Assembly (NCBI GenBank): GCA_021847175.1
Contig: JAJZUI010000002.1
Location: 1-48,202, forward strand
Direction of reading: 5' to 3'
Length of the DNA stretch: 48,202 nt
Source of the DNA: Pseudomonadota bacterium
Lineage (GTDB): Bacteria > Pseudomonadota > Alphaproteobacteria > Acetobacterales > Acetobacteraceae
Shown here: positions 29,001-38,386 of the stretch, one piece after another
Numbering within the stretch: position 1 is the stretch's first letter
How the letters are laid out: each line of letters opens with the position of its first letter
Position numbers and translations under genes: made by a program
The notes under the pieces: model-generated
Told to the model about the DNA's origin: nothing
The model's database searches: none
What the model saw: the letters and a program-made list of their open reading frames with translations, nothing else

Positions 29001-29464
29001 TCCAGCGCCTCATCCAGAGTCGCCTCGTCGAGCCGGCCGAGCACCTCGCCGTCCAGCATCGCCGCCGGCGCGCAGGCGCACAGTCCGAGGCAGAACACCG
29101 GCTCCAGCGTCAGCGCGCCATCCGGGGTCGTCGCGTGCCAGTCGATGCCATGCCGGCGCCGCACTTCAGTCGCCAAGGCCTCGCCGCCAGCTGCCTGGCA
29201 CGCCTCCGCCCGGCACAAACGCAGCACGTGCCGCCCGGGCGCGTGACGCCGAAAGTCATGATAGAAGGTGACAATGCCGTGCACCTCGGCGCGGCTGAGG
29301 TTGAGGGCGGCAGCCACAAGCGGCTCTGCCTCGACCGGGACATGGCCGAAAACCTCTTGCAGCGCATGAAGAATTGGCAAGGTGGCGCCTGGTTCTCCGG
29401 CGTGCTCTGCGATGATCGCGTTGGTCCGCGCCTCGCTCCAGCGCTCGTATTCCGGCACCGGCAC
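28988..29464 (-). CDS. fdsG: formate dehydrogenase gamma subunit (NuoE-like [2Fe-2S])
   Basis: ILHALQEVFGHVPVEAEPLVAAALNLSRAEVHGIVTFYHDFR, CRAEACQAAGG, CLGLCACAPAAMLDGEVLGRL; AAGGAGG upstream of a GTG start. Confidence 0.95.
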   Translation of the reverse strand: MPVPEYERWSEARTNAIIAEHAGEPGATLPILHALQEVFGHVPVEAEPLVAAALNLSRAEVHGIVTFYHDFRRHAPGRHVLRLCRAEACQAAGGEALATEVRRRHGIDWHATTPDGALTLEPVFCLGLCACAPAAMLDGEVLGRLDEATLDEALECVA

Positions 29465-29573
29465 TTCCTCCTTGGCTGGTTCTGCCTATTTTTGGATACC
29501 GCCAGAGAGTAATTTCAAGGCCCTGGTTCCGTAGCTCGATAGAAGAACTCGATTGAACCGGCGCGGCCCGGCT

Positions 29574-30470
29574 TCAGTGGAGCCCGCGCGTTGCGACAAA
29601 GCGCCTGGCTTCCGCCAGCAATGCTGCCGTCAGCGGCGTCAGCGGCTCGCGTTGCGGATAGATCAGTCCCACGGTCGGTGGCGGGCGCCGGTCATCGATC
29701 GGGATCGCGACCAAGCGGCCCGCGACGTCCAGCGTGTCCACCAGCACGGCGGGCAGCACGCCCGCCCATTGGCCCGTGCGCACATGTGCGAGCACGGCGA
29801 GCATCGAGTCCGACTGCATCGCCGGCGCCGAAGTTACGCCCGCCTCGCGCAGCGCCGCGTCGATGATACGCCGGTTCTGCATGTCGGGCGTCAGCAGGGC
29901 GAGTGGCACATCCCCAAGCTGTTCCCAGATGACCGAGCGAGCCGTCGCCAGCGCATGGTCGGCGGCGACCACGAGCCAGTAGACTTCGTGATAGAGTGGC
30001 AATGTACGCACGCGGCCCACCGGCTCACGGTCGAGATAGGACAGCCCTACGTCCGTCTCCAGGTTCTCGAGCTGGGCGAGGACCTCGATCGATGTGCGCG
30101 AGAAGACCGAGAAGGTGACGTTGGGGTGGGCGAGGCGGAACGGCTCCGTCAACGCCGTCACCATCGGCAGCGCCGTCGGGATGACGGAGAGCCGCAGATG
30201 CCCGGCAAGCCCGGTCTTGAGCGCGCGGATCTCGTCGCGCAGCGCCTGCGCGTCGCCGACGATGCGTCGTGCCCAGTCCAGCGTGCGCTGCCCTTCCGGC
30301 GTGAAGCCGATGAAACGGCTGCCGCGTTGCACCAGCAGCACGCCGAGTTGCTCTTCGAGCTGCTTGATCCCCGCCGAAAGTGTCGGCTGGGTCACACCGC
30401 AGCTATCCGCGGCGCGGCCGAAATGCTGCTCGCGGGCCAGCGCGATGAGATAGGCGAGCTTGTCGATCAC
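29574..30470 (-). CDS. LysR family transcriptional regulator, probable fds regulator
   Basis: LAYLIALAREQHFGRAADSCGVTQPTLSAGIKQLEEQLGVLLVQR HTH and LysR substrate domain; GTG start; directly upstream of fdsG on the same strand. Confidence 0.85.
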   Translation of the reverse strand: MIDKLAYLIALAREQHFGRAADSCGVTQPTLSAGIKQLEEQLGVLLVQRGSRFIGFTPEGQRTLDWARRIVGDAQALRDEIRALKTGLAGHLRLSVIPTALPMVTALTEPFRLAHPNVTFSVFSRTSIEVLAQLENLETDVGLSYLDREPVGRVRTLPLYHEVYWLVVAADHALATARSVIWEQLGDVPLALLTPDMQNRRIIDAALREAGVTSAPAMQSDSMLAVLAHVRTGQWAGVLPAVLVDTLDVAGRLVAIPIDDRRPPPTVGLIYPQREPLTPLTAALLAEARRFVATRGLH

Positions 30471-30522
30471 GCCCGCCCCACTGCTGGCCGGCCGGGTATC
30501 GCGCGCGCCGGGTTCGCCGGGC

Positions 30523-32880
30523 CTATTCGGCCGTCTCCGGCTCGCGCTCGGTCTCGCCCCCGTCGTTCTCGCCACCCTCCGCCTCGCCGGCGGGGCGCGG
30601 CAGCGCCGGCATCGCCTCGGCGAACTCGAAGGCGAGCTTGCCGTCCGCGACGGTCACCTTGACCGCGCCGCCCTTCAGCAGCCGGCCGAACAGCAGCTCA
30701 TCGGCCAGCGGCTTCTTGATGTATTCCTGAATGATGCGGGCCAGCGGGCGCGCGCCATAGAGCCGGTCGTAGCCGCGCTCGGCCAGCCATTCCTTGGCGG
30801 CGGAGGACATCTCGATCGTGACGTTGCGGTCGGCGAGCTGCGCCTCGAGCTGCATGACGAATTTCTCAACGACGCGCGCGACGATCTCCGGCGTCAGCCC
30901 GGCGAACGCGATCACCGCGTCGAGCCGGTTGCGGAACTCCGGCGTGAACATCCGCTTGATCGCGTCTTCGTCCTCGCCCTCGCGCGCCTCGCGCCCGAAC
31001 CCGATCGCCTCGCGCGCCATGTCGGAGGCGCCGGCGTTGGTCGTCATGATCAGGATGACGTTACGGAAATCCACCGTCTTGCCGTTGTGGTCGGTGAGCT
31101 TCCCGTGATCCATCACCTGCAGCAGGATGTTGAACAGGTCCGGATGCGCCTTCTCGATCTCGTCGAGCAGCAGCACCGCGTGCGGGTGCTGGTCGATCGC
31201 GTCCGTCAGCATGCCGCCCTGGTCGAAGCCGACATAGCCGGGCGGCGCGCCGATCAGGCGCGAGACGGAGTGCCGCTCCATGTACTCGCTCATGTCGAAG
31301 CGGATCAGCTCGATGCCGAGCGTGGAGGCGAGCTGGCGCGCGACCTCCGTCTTGCCCACGCCGGTGGGGCCGGAGAAGAGGTAGTTGCCGATCGGCTTCT
31401 CGGGGTCGCGCAGGCCCGCGCGCGAAAGCTTGATCGCGGCGGCGAGCGCCTCGATCGCGCGGTCCTGGCCGAACACCATCGCGCGCAGGTCGCGCTCGAG
31501 GTTGCGCAGCGTCTCCTTGTCGTCGGCAGAGACGGACTTCGGCGGAATGCGCGCGATCTTGGCGACGATCTCCTCCACGTCGCGCAGCGTCACCGTCTTG
31601 CGCCGCTTGCCCTCGGGCAGCAGCATGCGCGAGGCGCCGACCTCGTCGATCACGTCGATCGCCTTGTCCGGCAGCTTACGGTCGTGGATGTACTTTGCCG
31701 AGAGCTCGACCGCGGCGCGGATCGCCTCGTCGGTGTAGCGCACCTTGTGGTGCTTCTCGTAGTTGCCCTTGAGGCCGCGGAGAATCTTCACCGAGTCCTC
31801 GATGTTGGGCTCGTTCACGTCGATCTTCTGGAACCGGCGCACCAGCGCGCGGTCCTTCTCGAAATAGTTGCGGAACTCCTTGTAGGTCGTGCTGCCGATG
31901 CAACGCAGCGTGCCGGAGGCGAGCGCCGGCTTGAGCAGGTTCGACGCATCCATCGCGCCGCCCGAGGTGGCGCCGGCGCCGATCACGGTGTGGATCTCAT
32001 CGATGAACAGCACGGCACCCGGCTGCGCCTCGAGCTCGTTCACCACCGCCTTGAGCCGCTCCTCGAAATCGCCGCGGTAGCGCGTGCCGGCGAGCAGCGC
32101 GCCCATGTCGAGCGCATAGATCGTGGCCTTGGACAGTACCTCCGGCACGTCGCTCTCGACGATGCGCTTCGCCAGGCCCTCGGCGATCGCCGTCTTGCCT
32201 ACGCCCGGATCGCCAACATAGAGCGGGTTGTTCTTGGTGCGGCGGCAGAGGATCTGTATCGTCCGCTCGATCTCGGTCTCGCGGCCGATCAGCGGGTCGA
32301 TCTTGCCCGCCATCGCCTTCTTGTTGAGATTCACACAGTAGGTCGAGAGCGCGTCCTGGCCGCGGCGAGAGGGCTTCTCCTCCCGCTCCCCCTCGCCATG
32401 GTTCTCCGCGCCCGAGCCCTGCACCGGGCGCGGCTGGCTGCGGCCCGGCGCCTTGGCGATGCCGTGGCTGATGAAGTTGACGGCGTCGAGCCGCGTCATG
32501 TCCTGCGTCTGCAGAAAATAGACGGCATGGCTCTCGCGCTCGCTGAACAGCGCCACCAGCACGTTCGCGCCGGTCACCTCGTCGCGGCCGGACGACTGCA
32601 CATGGATCGCGGCGCGCTGCACCACGCGTTGGAACCCGGCGGTGGGTTTCGGGTCGCCCGGCCGGTCGGTCGCCAGGCCCGCAAGATCCTTGTCGAGGAA
32701 CTCGGTGAGGTCGGCGCGCAGCTTGTCGAGGTCGACGCCGCAGGCGCGCAGCACCGTTGCCGCGTCGGAATCCTCGGTCAGCCCCAGCAGCAGATGCTCG
32801 AGGGTGGCGTATTCATGCCGCCGTTCGCTCGCGAGAGCCAGCGAGCGGTGCAGCGTCTGTTCGAGGTTCCGTGACAGCAT
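30523..32880 (-). CDS. clpA: ATP-dependent Clp protease ATP-binding subunit ClpA
   Basis: Two AAA+ Walker A motifs ([26 protein letters not shown]), ClpN domain, [12 protein letters not shown]. Confidence 0.97.
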   Translation of the reverse strand: MLSRNLEQTLHRSLALASERRHEYATLEHLLLGLTEDSDAATVLRACGVDLDKLRADLTEFLDKDLAGLATDRPGDPKPTAGFQRVVQRAAIHVQSSGRDEVTGANVLVALFSERESHAVYFLQTQDMTRLDAVNFISHGIAKAPGRSQPRPVQGSGAENHGEGEREEKPSRRGQDALSTYCVNLNKKAMAGKIDPLIGRETEIERTIQILCRRTKNNPLYVGDPGVGKTAIAEGLAKRIVESDVPEVLSKATIYALDMGALLAGTRYRGDFEERLKAVVNELEAQPGAVLFIDEIHTVIGAGATSGGAMDASNLLKPALASGTLRCIGSTTYKEFRNYFEKDRALVRRFQKIDVNEPNIEDSVKILRGLKGNYEKHHKVRYTDEAIRAAVELSAKYIHDRKLPDKAIDVIDEVGASRMLLPEGKRRKTVTLRDVEEIVAKIARIPPKSVSADDKETLRNLERDLRAMVFGQDRAIEALAAAIKLSRAGLRDPEKPIGNYLFSGPTGVGKTEVARQLASTLGIELIRFDMSEYMERHSVSRLIGAPPGYVGFDQGGMLTDAIDQHPHAVLLLDEIEKAHPDLFNILLQVMDHGKLTDHNGKTVDFRNVILIMTTNAGASDMAREAIGFGREAREGEDEDAIKRMFTPEFRNRLDAVIAFAGLTPEIVARVVEKFVMQLEAQLADRNVTIEMSSAAKEWLAERGYDRLYGARPLARIIQEYIKKPLADELLFGRLLKGGAVKVTVADGKLAFEFAEAMPALPRPAGEAEGGENDGGETEREPETAE

Positions 32881-33200
32881 GAGCCTGCTGCTCCATCAGT
32901 AAGAATGCCCGCCTGCGCGGGGCGGAAAGCGATCGGTCGCCTGCATATGGCGTCCTCGGCACAGCGTTCGGCACGATGGGCGAAGGCCCCGGTTCCGCGA
33001 ACCCCGCAACGCCGGACGGCGCTGCGGAAGACCGGCGTTTGACTTAACAATCATCTCGCCACTTTGCTCACCGCGCCAGCACATTCGTACGCAAAAGATG
33101 ATTTTTCGTGGAGCTGCGCCCCTCCCGGCGGATGGTGGGCTTGCCTGGGCGGCTTCCTGCCGGCGTTGCCTCCGCACATGCCGCGACGACGCCGCGCCCG

Positions 33201-33572
33201 CTAGTCTTTCTCAATCGTGCACTGCAGCGGGTGTTGGTTCTGCCGCGCCAGATCCATCACCTGCGCGACCTTGGTCTCCGCGACCTCGTAGGTGAACACA
33301 CCGCAAACGCCCACGCCGCGGCGATGCACATGCAGCATGATGCGCGTGGCCTCCTCCCGCGACTTCTGGAAGAAGCGTTCGAGCACGTGCACGACGAACT
33401 CCATCGGCGTGTAGTCGTCGTTGAGCATCAGCACCTTGTACATCGCGGGCTTGCGCGTCTTCGGCCGCGCCTTGACCACCACGCCGGTGGAAGGATTGGT
33501 GCCGCGCTCGTCGCCGCGGCCGCGGCCGGGCGGTGTGCCCGGCGGTTCTTCGCGATTGGGGTCGTCGCTCAT
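33201..33572 (-). CDS. clpS: ATP-dependent Clp protease adaptor ClpS
   Basis: [58 protein letters not shown]. Confidence 0.97.
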   Translation of the reverse strand: MSDDPNREEPPGTPPGRGRGDERGTNPSTGVVVKARPKTRKPAMYKVLMLNDDYTPMEFVVHVLERFFQKSREEATRIMLHVHRRGVGVCGVFTYEVAETKVAQVMDLARQNQHPLQCTIEKD

Positions 33573-33667
33573 GCCTGCCTCATCCAAAGCATATCGGATG
33601 CGTGGCCCGATAGAAAAGGACCATGAGGCGTGGATAACGGGGATGAGCAGGGTTGATTAAACGCGGA

Positions 33668-33695
33668 GAGGCCCGGGAGGGGGGTCCCGGGCCTC
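33668..33695 (-). terminator. strong GC hairpin downstream of the phasin gene
   Basis: gaggcccggga-gggggg-tcccgggcctc, 11-bp perfect stem; only a weak T-tract on the minus strand, so terminator or stabiliser. Confidence 0.55.
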
Positions 33696-33747
33696 CGCCG
33701 TGCGTCCCTCCGGGGGAGGAAAGGAGGGACGATCGAGCCTCGCCGCT

Positions 33748-34215
33748 TCAGGCGGCGCGGCCAAACTTCTCGACGACCAGAGTCACGCGCGCCGCAATCG
33801 GCGCCATCGTCTGCTCGGCGAGCTTGAGCGACGCGTCGGTCAGCTTGCCGGTCTCGGCGACGGCCTTCTCGACCGAGCTGCGTGCCAGCGCGGCCTGCAG
33901 GTCCATCGCCTCCTTGAGCGACTTCACGCCGGTCAGCGCCTTGATCGTCGCCACCGTCGCGTCCATCTGCGCCTGCGCGGTCGCGGCCACCGTCTTGCCG
34001 ATGTCCTGCACGCCCGCCGCCCAGATCTGGCCGGACTTCACAATCGCCTCGACGTTGCCCTGGCCGAAGCTCAGGAACTCTTCAGCCGACTTCATCGCCT
34101 TCTCCATGTTCACCTTGATCTCCGCCGGCGTCTTCACGAAACCGGTCATTGGGTTGATGGGGGCCGCCGTCTCCGTCGCTTCCGGGGCCGGGATGCCATT
34201 CTTTTTCAGTGCCAT
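33748..34215 (-). CDS. phasin family protein
   Basis: SAEEFLSFGQGNVEAIVKSGQIWAAGVQDIGKTVAATAQAQMDATVATIKALTGVKSLKEAMDLQAALARSSVEKAV. Confidence 0.9.
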   Translation of the reverse strand: MALKKNGIPAPEATETAAPINPMTGFVKTPAEIKVNMEKAMKSAEEFLSFGQGNVEAIVKSGQIWAAGVQDIGKTVAATAQAQMDATVATIKALTGVKSLKEAMDLQAALARSSVEKAVAETGKLTDASLKLAEQTMAPIAARVTLVVEKFGRAA

Positions 34216-34379
34216 CGCTCTCTCCTCGGCCGTTCTGGCTTGCGCCGCACTGGCCTAATTGTTCCCTGGTTCCGCGGATCGGCGCTGAATGCTCCCCGCC
34301 GTCATCGCCCTGGGGAGGGGGCGCTTCCCACGGTCGTATCGTCGTTCTTCCTGCCCGCCCTGCCTCGATGTCGGTGCGT

Positions 34380-34430
34380 CATGTTGCGGTGCAGCAAAAC
34401 TGAGGTAGGCAATCGGTCCTGAAACGTCAA
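34380..34430 (-). promoter_or_regulatory. putative phasin promoter with PhaR-like operator
   Basis: Minus strand TTGACG-17 nt-TACCTC followed by TTTTGCTGCACCGCAACATG. Confidence 0.45.
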
Positions 34431-34506
34431 GGGAATTTTGTGCGTCGCAACATAAGGCTTCGAGGCAGTCCCGGGCAGCCCTGGGACCAGCCCTTAAGAC
34501 TGCGGG

Positions 34507-34522
34507 TTAACGAACGGCTAAC
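34507..34522 (+). promoter_or_regulatory. candidate CtrA binding site
   Basis: TTAA-cgaacgg-CTAAC resembles TTAA-N7-TTAAC; about 86 bp upstream of the carboxypeptidase start. Confidence 0.4.
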
Positions 34523-34607
34523 TCATTCAATTTGAGAGACTTCGCCTCTGGACACGCAACCGGCGACGGACCTAGGGTCTGCGCGCCGGTCATGGGAGAT
34601 ACGAGGG

Positions 34608-35843
34608 ATGGGCTGGGGCGATAGGACAGCCTGGGCGAGGGCCCATTGCGCTTGGCTCGGGCTCATGCTGGCGGCGGTGCTGTCGATCGTCGCGACCCCG
34701 GCCCGAGCCCAGATCGGCTCCGCGCGCTACGCGGCGATCGTCGTCGATGCCAATACCGGCCAGGTGCTCTCCGCGACCAATCCGGACGCGCCGCGCATCC
34801 CGGCGAGCCTCACCAAAATGATGACGCTCTACATGACGTTCGAGGCGCTGCGCGATCGCCGCATCACGCTCAACGAGCTGGTGCCCGTTTCCGAGCATTG
34901 CGCCAACATGCAGCCGGTCAAGCTCGGCCTGATTCCCGGCGTCACCAGGCTCACCGTCCGGCAGGCGATCCTCGGCATGGTGACGCTCTCGGCCAACGAC
35001 GCCGCCTGCGCGATGGGCGAGATGCTCGCGGGCGGCAGCGAGGCTCGTTTCGCCCAGATGATGACGCTGCGCGCGCGCGGCCTCGGAATGACCCACACGA
35101 TCTACCGCAACGCCTCGGGCCTGCCGACGCCGCAGAACATCACCACGGTGCGCGACGTCGCGACCCTCGCGCGTCACCTGATCTACGATTTCCCCACCTA
35201 CTATCACTATTTTTCGGTCCGCAACTTCGTCTTCCACGGCCGCACGGTCTTTGGCCATGACGATCTGCTCGGCACCTACCCCGGCGTCGACGGCCTCAAG
35301 ACCGGCTTCACCGACCTGTCCGGCTTCAACCTCTGCACGTCCGCGGTGCGCGGCGGCGTGCGGCTCATCGGCGTCGTGGTCGGCTTCAGGAATCCGTGGC
35401 ATCGCGATGCCGACATGCGTCACCTGCTCAATGTCGGCTTCCGGGAGGTCGGCGTGCTGCCGGGCAGCAACCCGGGGCTGCACCTTGTGACGCAGGCGGT
35501 GGCGGCGACCATGCCGCATCCGGTTCTTCCGCACCCTGCCATCGCGCACCCGGTCGTCGCGCACCCGGTCGTCGCGCACCCCGTGGTCCCGCAGGCTCCG
35601 GTGGCGGCGCAAGCCAACTACCTCGTGAACGTCGGCGCCTACGGGTCGTGGCCTGCCGCACAGCACGCCGCAATCCTGGCGCACAGTGTGCTCGGCGCCG
35701 GCGCGATCCGCGTGGTGCCCGCCGGCACGCCCGCGCACCGGCTCTGGGGCGCCCAGCTCACCGGGTTCAGCTACGGCTCCGCAGAGGGCGCGTGCCGCAC
35801 CCTGGCGCAGCATCGTCTGCCTTGCGAGCCGGCGCGGACGTAA
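34608..35843 (+). CDS. D-alanyl-D-alanine carboxypeptidase (penicillin-binding protein) with C-terminal SPOR-like domain
   Basis: SLTK, SAND and KTGF active-site motifs; His/Pro-rich linker; ANYLVNVGAYGSWPAAQHAA... C-terminus. Confidence 0.85.
   Translation: MGWGDRTAWARAHCAWLGLMLAAVLSIVATPARAQIGSARYAAIVVDANTGQVLSATNPDAPRIPASLTKMMTLYMTFEALRDRRITLNELVPVSEHCANMQPVKLGLIPGVTRLTVRQAILGMVTLSANDAACAMGEMLAGGSEARFAQMMTLRARGLGMTHTIYRNASGLPTPQNITTVRDVATLARHLIYDFPTYYHYFSVRNFVFHGRTVFGHDDLLGTYPGVDGLKTGFTDLSGFNLCTSAVRGGVRLIGVVVGFRNPWHRDADMRHLLNVGFREVGVLPGSNPGLHLVTQAVAATMPHPVLPHPAIAHPVVAHPVVAHPVVPQAPVAAQANYLVNVGAYGSWPAAQHAAILAHSVLGAGAIRVVPAGTPAHRLWGAQLTGFSYGSAEGACRTLAQHRLPCEPART
35544..35588. repeat. three copies of a 15-bp in-frame repeat (last degenerate) encoding AHPVV
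   Basis: gcgcacccggtcgtc x2 then gcgcaccccgtggtc. Confidence 0.9.
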
Positions 35844-35849
35844 GCCGCG

Positions 35850-36701
35850 TCACGCGGCGGGCGTCTCGAGCGCCAGCGTCGGCGGCGGCTTCCTGATTGC
35901 GCCGATCAGCGTCCGCACCTCCGCGCGCGCGGCGACATGGCTCATGCCGAGAGAAATGCCGAGCCCGGCCTCGCGCACGTCCATCAGCGTCAGCCCCTGC
36001 AGGTAGAGCTCGCGGAAGATCACCCGTTCGCCGAAGCCGCGCACGGTGCGGAAGCCGATGCGTTTGGCCAGCACCTCGAGCGTGGCGCCGACGTCGCGCT
36101 TGTTGCGCGCCTCGGCCGCGCCCAGCCGGTTGCGCATCACGATCCAGTCGACGCGGCCGCGATCGCGCGAGAAGCGCGCCTTGCGTGCCTGCCACACCAT
36201 CTCGCTGTAGATGCTCGGCCGAACCACTTCGTGGTTGTCGGGATCGACGGTCGCCAGCATCGTGAAATCGACGAAACTGTCATTGATCGGCGTGATCAGC
36301 GTGTCGGCGTGCGCGTGGCCGAGGCGGGAAAGATGCGTATCGGCACCCGGGCAGTCGATGACCACGATGTCATTCCTTCGCGACAGCTCGCGCATCGCCG
36401 CGTCGAAGCGCTCGCGCTCGTCGGCCTCCGCCTCGGCGCGACTGTCCGCCTCCGAGCGCGGAATGCTCGCCCGTTCCGGCAGCGGCAGCGCGATGCCGCG
36501 CGCTTCGGCAAAGGCCGCGCGCGCCTCGAGATAGCGGGAGAGCGTGCCCTGCCGGGCGTCGAGGTCGATGGCGCCGACGCGATAACCGTCGCGCAGCAGC
36601 CCCACGATGATGTGCATCGTCGCGGTCGATTTCCCGGAGCCGCCCTTCTCGTTGCCGAGCACGACGACCTGCGCGCGTTTTTCGATCCCGATCGTCCCCA
36701 T
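35850..36701 (-). CDS. mipZ: division plane positioning ATPase MipZ (ParA/MinD family)
   Basis: VVVLGNEKGGSGKSTATMHIIVGLLRDGYRVGAIDLDARQGTLSRYLEAR; IVVIDCPGADTHLSRLGHAHADTLITPINDSFVDF. Confidence 0.93.
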   Translation of the reverse strand: MGTIGIEKRAQVVVLGNEKGGSGKSTATMHIIVGLLRDGYRVGAIDLDARQGTLSRYLEARAAFAEARGIALPLPERASIPRSEADSRAEAEADERERFDAAMRELSRRNDIVVIDCPGADTHLSRLGHAHADTLITPINDSFVDFTMLATVDPDNHEVVRPSIYSEMVWQARKARFSRDRGRVDWIVMRNRLGAAEARNKRDVGATLEVLAKRIGFRTVRGFGERVIFRELYLQGLTLMDVREAGLGISLGMSHVAARAEVRTLIGAIRKPPPTLALETPAA

Positions 36702-36809
36702 TCTGCCCCCGTTCGTCCCGCCGGACCTGCGTGTCCGAGTCGCGGGACGAATGATGCCAAGTAGGGCAGGCGTGAGTCTATCGCGGGCGTTTGGCTCCCG
36801 GACGCGGCC

Positions 36810-38291
36810 TCAACGGCCGGTCAGGATGCGCTCGACCAGCTGCTTGACGGTGGGGATGAAGCCGTTGCCGTAAAACGGATCGGAAGCAAAACGATAGGCG
36901 TTGTGGCCGGAGAACATCAGGTTGTTCTCGAGAACCGCCTCGTCGTCGCCGTGATGCGCGATGTCCTGCAGCGTCTTCTGGATGCAGAAGCTGCGTGGAT
37001 CGGCCTTCTTGCCATTGTCGTAGTCCGGTCCTTCCTGCGCCCAGTTGGAGAAGCGGCACTGGCTCAGGCAGCCCATGCAATTGGCTTGGTCGAGCACGAT
37101 CTCGCGCGCCTTCTCCGGCGTCACGAAGATCAGCGTCGAGTCGGGCGTGCGCAGCGCCTCGGTGAAGCCCTGCTGTTCCCACTCGTGCACGCGCTCGAGA
37201 TCGCTCGACACCAGGAAGGCGGGGCGCTTGCGCGGCCCCACGCCGTATTCTGCCTGGTGCTCGCCGACCGGCTCCGGCGAAAACGCCACCTGCCGCTCGC
37301 CGCGTTCTCGCAGCTCCCGGATGAAGGCGTTGTTGACCGCGGAGCTGTAGAACCCCGTAGGCGAAAAGCGGTTGAGGAAGACGTCGCCCTTCTTCAGCGT
37401 CAGCAACTTGCGCTTCCACGCCTCGGCGATCGGGCTTTCGGTTGTCACCAGAGGGCGCGTGCCGAACTGGAAGGCGATCGGCCCGAGCTCCGGATTGTCG
37501 ATCCAGTCCTCCCATTCTTCGAGCCACCAGACGCCGCCTGCCACGATGATCGGCACCTGGTCGAGCCCGAAGGTGCGCATCAGCCGTCGCAGCTCCAGCA
37601 CGCGCGGCAGCGGGTTCTGCGGTTCGTTCGGGTCCTCGCTGTTGGACAGGCCGTTATGCCCGCCGGCGAGCCACGGGTCCTCGTAGACCACGCCGCCGAG
37701 CAGCTCGCCTACCTTGGAGTAGGCTCGCTTCCACAGCGCGTTGAAGGCGCGCGCGGAGGAGACGATCGGGTAGTAGTGCAGGCCGAACCGCGCCGCGATG
37801 TCCGACAGACGATAGGGCATGCCCGCGCCGCAGGTGATGCCGTTAATCAGCCCCTTGGCACCTTCGAGGATGCCGGTGATGACGCGCTCCGCCCCGCCCA
37901 TCTCCCAGAGGATGTTGGCGTGGATGCGCGCCTTCGGCCCGCCGATGTCGCGGGCCCTGCGGGCCTGCGCAATGCCGCCCGCTATCGCGTAGGCTACCAG
38001 TTCCTCGTGCCGGTCGCGCCGCGTGCGGCCGTGGTAGATCTGCGGGACCACGACGCCATTGGCGTCGTAGCTGTCGGCGTTCACTGCCGAGAGAGTGCCG
38101 ACGCCGCCCGCCTTCGCCCAATGCCCAGCGGTGGTGCCGTTCGAGATGGCAACGCCCTTGCCCCCTTCGACGAGTGGCAGCACGTCTACCCCGCCCATGC
38201 GGATCGCGTTCATCGCCTTCATGAGGTGGCCAACGTCCCTTCCCGTATCGTTGCTGTAGGAACCTTCATTCTCATGTAACAGTCTGTCCAC
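36810..38291 (-). CDS. nitronate monooxygenase-like (2-nitropropane dioxygenase family) flavoprotein with a C-terminal Cys motif
   Basis: GVAISNGTTAGHWAKAGGVGTLSAVNADSYD, VPIIVAGGVWWLEEW, IAFQFGTRPLVTTES TIM-barrel motifs; NCMGCLSQCRF C-terminal. Start codon uncertain. Confidence 0.7.
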   Translation of the reverse strand: MDRLLHENEGSYSNDTGRDVGHLMKAMNAIRMGGVDVLPLVEGGKGVAISNGTTAGHWAKAGGVGTLSAVNADSYDANGVVVPQIYHGRTRRDRHEELVAYAIAGGIAQARRARDIGGPKARIHANILWEMGGAERVITGILEGAKGLINGITCGAGMPYRLSDIAARFGLHYYPIVSSARAFNALWKRAYSKVGELLGGVVYEDPWLAGGHNGLSNSEDPNEPQNPLPRVLELRRLMRTFGLDQVPIIVAGGVWWLEEWEDWIDNPELGPIAFQFGTRPLVTTESPIAEAWKRKLLTLKKGDVFLNRFSPTGFYSSAVNNAFIRELRERGERQVAFSPEPVGEHQAEYGVGPRKRPAFLVSSDLERVHEWEQQGFTEALRTPDSTLIFVTPEKAREIVLDQANCMGCLSQCRFSNWAQEGPDYDNGKKADPRSFCIQKTLQDIAHHGDDEAVLENNLMFSGHNAYRFASDPFYGNGFIPTVKQLVERILTGR

Positions 38292-38386
38292 GCAATTGCA
38301 TCCACCACCCGCGCCCGCCTGCCTGCGCTCGCAGGCAAGGGCGGATGCGGGTGGTCATGCATCATCCGGCTCGTGATGGCAGCGCC

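Noticed and set aside
30460-32874. 804-aa + strand ORF
   Set aside because: Exactly antisense to clpA; no recognisable motifs, composition artefact.
35520-35600. Possible CRISPR-like short repeats
   Set aside because: 15-bp contiguous in-frame coding repeats without spacers. No CRISPR array or cas gene seen in the window.
35420-35617. Low-complexity ORF (MACAATGACGTTGCATTGCATTGCAMAG...)
   Set aside because: Reverse-strand translation of the HP-rich repeat linker of the carboxypeptidase; not a real protein.
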